From: Paenibacillus harenae DSM 16969
GTDB lineage: Bacteria; Bacillota; Bacilli; Paenibacillales; Paenibacillaceae
Assembly (NCBI RefSeq): GCF_000422465.1
Contig: NZ_KE383845.1
Coordinates: 108,241 to 172,240 of the forward strand
Direction: 5' to 3'
Length of the DNA stretch: 64,000 bases
The position numbers were made by a program, and so were the translations under genes. Positions 59,605 through 64,000 of the stretch are shown in pieces. The notes below the pieces were generated by a model that worked only from the letters and a program-made list of their open reading frames with translations, had not been told where the DNA came from and did no database searches. How positions within the stretch are numbered: the first letter of the stretch is position 1; every line of letters starts with the position of its first letter.

Positions 59605-60636
59605 TTATTTCAAGGCCGTCAAAGCCGGCAGCTTGCGCCCGTCAAAGTCAAATAACGTTAAGTTCGACCAATTGTTCGGGTGTCCGACCGACCATTGCTC
59701 CTTCGATGGAATCCAAGCCGGCTCCCACCAGTAGAAGCCGACGCCGCGGTCGCCTGCCGATTTCCTAATAACGGCCATCAGGTCAAGCAAATAATCGGCT
59801 TGCCCTTCGGCGGTCGCCGGGAATCCGGCATGGAGCTGATCCTCCCGTTCAACGATAAATGACCTGCCTTCCGGCTTGTCTAACGTCCACGGGTATGCGG
59901 TCTCGACTACGTTAATATCTTTGCCGAACCTGCCGGCGAGCTCCTGCAGATTGCCGCTCAGGTCCTCCAGGCTGCCATGCCACCAAGGGTAGTAGGAGAG
60001 CCCGATTGTGTCGTATTCTACGCCAAACTCGGCGAATTTCTCGAAGAACCTCACGCTTGCCGGAAGATCCCCGCCGCGGTCGATATGAATCATGATATTC
60101 ATCGTCGGCTCAACGGAACGCGCGGCAACGATGCCCGATTTCACCAGCGTCGTAAACTTCGCCCACTGTTCATCCGTATCAAATTCACCGTCAACCCGGC
60201 CGTCATTCCACAGCATGCCGGGCGTAATCTCGTTGCCGATCTGCACCATGTCCGGCAGCGCCCCGTGCTCCTTCAATTCCGACAAAACAAAATACGTATA
60301 ATTAAATACCTGATCATTTAATATTTCAATGCTGGAATGCTCCCAAGCCTTCGGCTTCCACTGATTAGCGGGATCGGCCCACTTATCGGAATAGTGAAAG
60401 TCGAGCAGAAAATGCATATCCAGCTCCTTGATCCGTTTCGCCATCGGCAGCGTTCGCTCCAGGTTGCAGAAGCCGCCCTCCGGTTCGTTCCAAATGCGCA
60501 GCCGAACGGCATTTACGCCATTATTTTTCATAATCTGCAGCGCGTCGGCCGTTTGGCCGTCCTCCTCGTACTTCCCGCCGCTTACTTCGATTTCATCCAA
60601 AAAAGACATGTCCATCCCTTTGATAAAAATCCCCAT
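59605..60636 (-). CDS. GH53 endo-beta-1,4-galactanase, no signal peptide
   Basis: About 343 residues, a bare GH53 catalytic domain: FIKGMDMSFLDEIE, LDFHYSDKWADP, acid/base Glu136 (MVQIGNEITPG) and nucleophile Glu245 (NVVETAYPW). It has no secretion signal, so it is predicted to be cytosolic and to act on imported galacto-oligosaccharides. It follows the binding-protein gene of the second ABC operon by 61 bases, with a terminator-like hairpin between. ATG 60636 is preferred; GTG 60681 would put the start inside that hairpin. Confidence 0.9.
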   Translation of the reverse strand: MGIFIKGMDMSFLDEIEVSGGKYEEDGQTADALQIMKNNGVNAVRLRIWNEPEGGFCNLERTLPMAKRIKELDMHFLLDFHYSDKWADPANQWKPKAWEHSSIEILNDQVFNYTYFVLSELKEHGALPDMVQIGNEITPGMLWNDGRVDGEFDTDEQWAKFTTLVKSGIVAARSVEPTMNIMIHIDRGGDLPASVRFFEKFAEFGVEYDTIGLSYYPWWHGSLEDLSGNLQELAGRFGKDINVVETAYPWTLDKPEGRSFIVEREDQLHAGFPATAEGQADYLLDLMAVIRKSAGDRGVGFYWWEPAWIPSKEQWSVGHPNNWSNLTLFDFDGRKLPALTALK

Positions 60637-60650
60637 AACGATCAGCAGCT

Positions 60651-60689
60651 CCTCAAAAGAAAAGGAGGAGACTGCTGTCACCTCCTTTT
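60651..60689 (-). terminator. Partial terminator between ABC and GH53 genes
   Basis: AAAAGGAGG (60660-60668) with CCTCCTTTT (60681-60689), 9-bp stem, 12-base loop; on the minus strand CTTTTC follows. It lies between co-directional genes, so it may lower GH53 expression compared with the binding protein. Confidence 0.65.
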
Positions 60690-60697
60690 CCGTTTAT

Positions 60698-62269
60698 TTA
60701 TTTGCTTGCAAGAATAGCATCGATTTGCGTTTGCAGCTCCTGTTGAAGCTTGTCGATTCCGGCAGCCTTCAGCTGTTTGATCAGATCGGCCTGGCCCTTC
60801 TCGATGTCTTTGATTAAGCCGTATTCAAGCGGAATCGCGTAACGAAGCATGACATTGCCTACGTTAGCTACTTCGTTCTTCACGTTTGCATCGTTGAAAA
60901 CAAAGGTTTCAAGCTCGAAGTTGTATACTTTCGCCTGCCAAGCTTCAGCAATCGCATCCGCTTCGGCCGGGTAAGAAGCGTCCTTGCGGTTCAGCGGCGA
61001 ATTCGCGCCCCAGTTGGAGAAGCCCGTGTAGTTAGGCGTGCCCGCAGTCGCGTTGAATTTATCGTCGCCAACCGCTTCAAAATGAGTGCCTGCAACGCCG
61101 TACATGAACAGATCATGGATTTCTCTATCGTTTTGCAGGAGATCGATAACCATCAGGGCGCGTTCCGCTTTTTTGGAAGGCGCGTGAATCGCAAAGCCGT
61201 TTTGCGTCGAAATCGCGGCAATTTTCTTTTTGTCCGGCGTAAGGTCCGCGATCGCAAGCTCAATCCCCGGCTGCTCTCTGCGCAATTCGGCCAAATTCAT
61301 CGCGACCGTACCCAGGGTATGCGCATAGGAAGCCGTTTTGCCCGCTTTCATATCCTGCCATACGTCATTTTTGTTGCTTACTACGTTTTTGGACCAGGCA
61401 TTGTTGTCGGCAAGGTCTTTGTAGTAGGCAAGCAATTGCTTGAATTCAGGAGTATCGTACACATTGAACACTTTACCGCTTTCGTCATCCAGCTTATAAG
61501 CAAGCGGCATGCTGTAGTCTACAAGATTCCATTCGTTCTGCTGCTCAAGAAGAATCTGATCCAGCTCATGCCATTTCCAGCCGTCCGCTGCCTTGGCGTT
61601 ATAAGCGTTGATGCCTTTTTCGTTAGCCGCAACCGTTTTTACATAGTTCGCGAAAGTCTCCGGGCTGTTCACGGGATCCAAATTGTATTTCTTGCGCAGA
61701 TCGTCGCGGATGAGCACCGCTTTGTCCGTTACTTCGGGATTATTGTTCGGAACCATGTACTGCTTGCCGTTTACTTTCGATTGCTCCCAGGCAACTTTAG
61801 GCATCGATTCCCATGTCAATGGCATGTTCTTCGAAAGCATTTCATCCGTCAGCTCCAGGAAGCCCCCCTTCAGCGCCTGATCGTTATAGAACGCCCAGTT
61901 CGCCGTGTAAGCAATGTCAAAGTCTTCGCTTGCCGCGAATTTCAACGGATATTTCTGCGTCCAGTCCGCCCAATCCAGAAACTCGGCTACAACCGTAGCG
62001 TTAACCTTTTCCTTCAGCTTCTTATTCAGCTCGCCGAACACCGCATCGTAATCGATCGGCTTGCCGCCGACCAACAGCATTTTAATGACAAGCTCTTCGG
62101 AAGTGCCTGCATTTCCGTCCGTAGTTCCAGGCTCTGTCGCTCCGTTAGACGGCGTGTTGCCGGCTTTGTTGTTATTCTCTGCGTTTTTGTTGCTGCCGCA
62201 AGCGCTAAGAACCGTTGTCAATACGAGCACCAAAGCGAATAATAGCATGAATGTTTTCTTGTTCTGCAT
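60698..62269 (-). CDS. Extracellular solute-binding lipoprotein (LipO type), galactan locus
   Basis: 523 residues. Lipoprotein signal with VLSACGS (Cys near residue 25), an Asn/Gly/Thr linker, and a large two-lobed domain (NATVVAEFLDWADWTQKYPLKFAASEDFDI, KQYMVPNNNPEVTDKAVLIRDDLRKKYNLD). The C-terminal half ends with NEVANVGNVMLRYAIPLEYGLI, typical for the class. The likely ligand, by its GH53 neighbours, is a galacto-oligosaccharide. It follows the permease gene by 56 bases. Confidence 0.92.
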   Translation of the reverse strand: MQNKKTFMLLFALVLVLTTVLSACGSNKNAENNNKAGNTPSNGATEPGTTDGNAGTSEELVIKMLLVGGKPIDYDAVFGELNKKLKEKVNATVVAEFLDWADWTQKYPLKFAASEDFDIAYTANWAFYNDQALKGGFLELTDEMLSKNMPLTWESMPKVAWEQSKVNGKQYMVPNNNPEVTDKAVLIRDDLRKKYNLDPVNSPETFANYVKTVAANEKGINAYNAKAADGWKWHELDQILLEQQNEWNLVDYSMPLAYKLDDESGKVFNVYDTPEFKQLLAYYKDLADNNAWSKNVVSNKNDVWQDMKAGKTASYAHTLGTVAMNLAELRREQPGIELAIADLTPDKKKIAAISTQNGFAIHAPSKKAERALMVIDLLQNDREIHDLFMYGVAGTHFEAVGDDKFNATAGTPNYTGFSNWGANSPLNRKDASYPAEADAIAEAWQAKVYNFELETFVFNDANVKNEVANVGNVMLRYAIPLEYGLIKDIEKGQADLIKQLKAAGIDKLQQELQTQIDAILASK

Positions 62270-62325
62270 GACCGGTATTTCCCCCTAGAAAATAATTTTT
62301 ATATGATAACCAGGTATCCCTGTGG

Positions 62326-63264
62326 TCATCCTTTCACCGAGCCTATCGTCAAGCCTTGTACGAAATAGCGTTGAATGAACGGATAAGCAAGCAAGATCGG
62401 GCCGGTAGCCACAATCGTCATGGCCATCTTGAGGCTTTCCGTCGGAATATTCATCGTTACGACGGCGCCGGAGCTGACCATCGCCCTGCGCATGCCGTCC
62501 ATATTGCCGAGCATTTTGTACAAATAATACTGAAGCGGCATCAAATTCTCGTTGCTGATGAACAATAGCGCGTTATACCAATCGTTCCAATATCCCAAAG
62601 CGATGAACAAGCCGATCGTAGCAAGCGCCGGCTTGGACAGCGGCATAATGAGCTGGATGAAAATCCGGAAATCTCCTGCGCCGTCGATTTTTGCCGATTC
62701 GGTTATCGCTTCGGGAATGCTGCTCATAAACGATTTCATCACGATAATATAGAACACGTTCAGCAGCATCGGCAGAATCAGAACAAGCAATTTATCTTTC
62801 AGATCCAAATAATTGATAATCATGAGATACCAGGGCACAAGACCGCCGCTGAACAGCGTAGTGAAGAAGAAGAAGAACGAAAATTTGTTCCGCCATTTGA
62901 AGTCCTTGCGCTGCAGCACATAGGCTGTCATCGCCGTAAGAAACAGACCGGCAACCGTGCCTAGGACGGTAACCGAGATCGTTACGCCGTAAGCCGTGAG
63001 CATTTGTCCCGGGTATTTAAACAGCAGCTCGTAAGCATCCAGCGAGAAGGCTGCCGGGAACAGCTGAAAGCCTTCCTCGACGATCTTGGATTCCTCCGTG
63101 AACGAGGAGGAGATTATCATAAGAAACGGAATGATACATAAAATCGCCAGCAGCGAGATGGATACATAGCCGAGAATCGAGAGCAGCAATCGGTCGTATT
63201 GTTTTTTGCCGGCTCCCTTCGGCCCGCTTCCCGTATTCCCTTTTGTCGTTATTGTCGCGCTCAT
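62326..63264 (-). CDS. Carbohydrate ABC permease (LplC type)
   Basis: About 312 residues, six spans after a basic N-terminal tail (TTKGNTGSGPKGAGKK). ATPase-contact loop: SIPEAITESAKIDGAGDFRIFIQLIMPLSKP. GGAGGG lies 6 bases before ATG 63264; the ATG at 63270 directly abuts that site. Second permease of the importer. Confidence 0.93.
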   Translation of the reverse strand: MSATITTKGNTGSGPKGAGKKQYDRLLLSILGYVSISLLAILCIIPFLMIISSSFTEESKIVEEGFQLFPAAFSLDAYELLFKYPGQMLTAYGVTISVTVLGTVAGLFLTAMTAYVLQRKDFKWRNKFSFFFFFTTLFSGGLVPWYLMIINYLDLKDKLLVLILPMLLNVFYIIVMKSFMSSIPEAITESAKIDGAGDFRIFIQLIMPLSKPALATIGLFIALGYWNDWYNALLFISNENLMPLQYYLYKMLGNMDGMRRAMVSSGAVVTMNIPTESLKMAMTIVATGPILLAYPFIQRYFVQGLTIGSVKG

Positions 63265-63278
63265 CGTCATCCCTCCGT

Positions 63279-64000
63279 TTAGAACAAAGCGTGATCTTTG
63301 TCATATTTACGTACCGCATAGTTGGCCAGCAAGATCGTCGCAAAACCAAGAACGGATTGATAGAAGCCGGCTGCCGCCGATAATCCGATTTCATTCGATG
63401 TCGTTAGCGACCGGAAGACAAAGGTGTCTATAACATCGGTCGAGGAGAATAATAAGCCGTTATTTCCGACCATGTTGTAGAACATGCCGAAGTCGCCTCT
63501 AAAGATGTTTCCGATGGCGAGCAGCACCAGAATAATAACCGTCGGATACAGGTTCGGAATCGTAATGTGCAGGATCCGCTGAAAAATATTCGCTCCGTCG
63601 ATCTCCGCCGCCTCATACATTTCCGTATCGATGCCGGTAATGGCCGCCAGATACATGACCGAGCCGTAGCCCAGCGCTTTCCAAGCCGATACGAGGACTA
63701 GAATGAACGGCCAGTAAGACGGCGTGTTGTAAACGTCGACCGGTTCGAGACCGACTGCCGTAAGAATCGAATTCAAGGTGCCGACATCGTAATTGAACAG
63801 GTTATAGGCGATCGCGCCGACGACGACCCAAGATATAAAGTAGGGCAGAAACATGACCGTCTGCGTTAATTTACGGAACCATTTGCCCACCGCTTCGAAC
63901 AATAAAATCGCTGCTCCGATTTGAAGCGCATTATTGACGATAATGAACGCGATATTATAAAGCGCGGTATTCCTCGTCACCATCCATGCATTGCCCGATT
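63279..64000 (-). CDS. Carbohydrate ABC permease (LplB type), 5' end outside window
   Basis: At least 240 residues visible; the reading frame continues past base 64000 (...SGNAWMVTRNTALYN), so the first 70-80 residues are missing. Membrane spans and the loop EMYEAAEIDGANIFQRILHITIPNLYPT fit LplB-type permeases, as does the ending ANYAVRKYDKDHALF. It is the first or second gene of the second ABC operon, 14 bases ahead of the LplC gene. Confidence 0.92.
   Translation of the reverse strand, partial: SGNAWMVTRNTALYNIAFIIVNNALQIGAAILLFEAVGKWFRKLTQTVMFLPYFISWVVVGAIAYNLFNYDVGTLNSILTAVGLEPVDVYNTPSYWPFILVLVSAWKALGYGSVMYLAAITGIDTEMYEAAEIDGANIFQRILHITIPNLYPTVIILVLLAIGNIFRGDFGMFYNMVGNNGLLFSSTDVIDTFVFRSLTTSNEIGLSAAAGFYQSVLGFATILLANYAVRKYDKDHALF

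Noticed and set aside
61082-62242. Plus-strand open frame of 386 codons opposite the second LipO gene
   Set aside because: Same reasoning: shadow composition and no ribosome site, while the opposite strand is a clear gene.

Overview
The window looks like a chromosomal segment of a spore-forming, Gram-positive Bacillota of the Paenibacillaceae (Paenibacillus or a close relative). The reasons are the endospore genes (cwlJ-gerQ, an alpha/beta SASP behind a sigma-G-type promoter, a GerA/GerC/GerB receptor operon, a YheC/D-type ATP-grasp coat protein), a Bacillales-type T-box ahead of trpS, an S-layer (SLH) anchored enzyme, many YesM/YesN- and LipO/LplB/LplC-type sugar uptake modules, and a base composition near 50% GC. 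Nothing indicates a plasmid, a prophage, CRISPR or an intact insertion sequence.

Layout. 1-7.1 kb: a HAD phosphatase cut by the window edge, an orphan sugar-type binding protein, a manganese-type ABC operon (mntA-B-C-D order) with tandem operator-like repeats, and a cupin with a His-rich tail. 7.3-11.1 kb: a class B penicillin-binding protein downstream of a membrane-transglutaminase protein and a small membrane protein. 11.2-19.2 kb: housekeeping and sporulation genes (MFS, Toprim, Sco1, heme O synthase, cwlJ-gerQ, yfhP, SASP, trpS with its T-box). 19.2-29 kb: the YcgR/YcgQ permease pair with a Zur-like box, a chemotaxis receptor, an FhuF-like reductase under a Fur-box promoter, a polysaccharide deacetylase, a LysM-3D protein, a CAP-domain protein, and a PadR/DUF1700/DUF4097 operon. 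29-35 kb: sugar metabolism (Gfo/Idh oxidoreductase, isomerase, alpha-xylosidase, AraC regulator).

35-37.1 kb is the most unusual stretch. A frameshifted GH2 remnant and an ArsR-type regulator lie between two inverted copies of a small inverted-repeat element, and one copy is interrupted by a second, highly symmetrical palindromic element. That palindromic element has a second copy near 56.1 kb. A third hairpin family has copies near 36.9 and 54.7 kb. 37.2-42.8 kb: germination receptor operon and a secreted Ig-repeat protein. 42.9-47.3 kb: MFS, ROK kinase, and an MBL hydrolase-TetR pair under tandem palindromic operators.

47.3-64 kb is carbohydrate uptake: a YesM/YesN two-component pair, a LplB-LplC-LipO ABC operon, an YheC/D protein, a 999-residue SLH-anchored GH53 endo-galactanase, a second GH53 without a signal peptide, and a second ABC operon that runs off the right edge. 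The simplest reading is that the surface enzyme cuts beta-1,4-galactan, an ABC importer takes up oligosaccharides, and the intracellular GH53 finishes them. The substrate is inferred from the GH53 family only.
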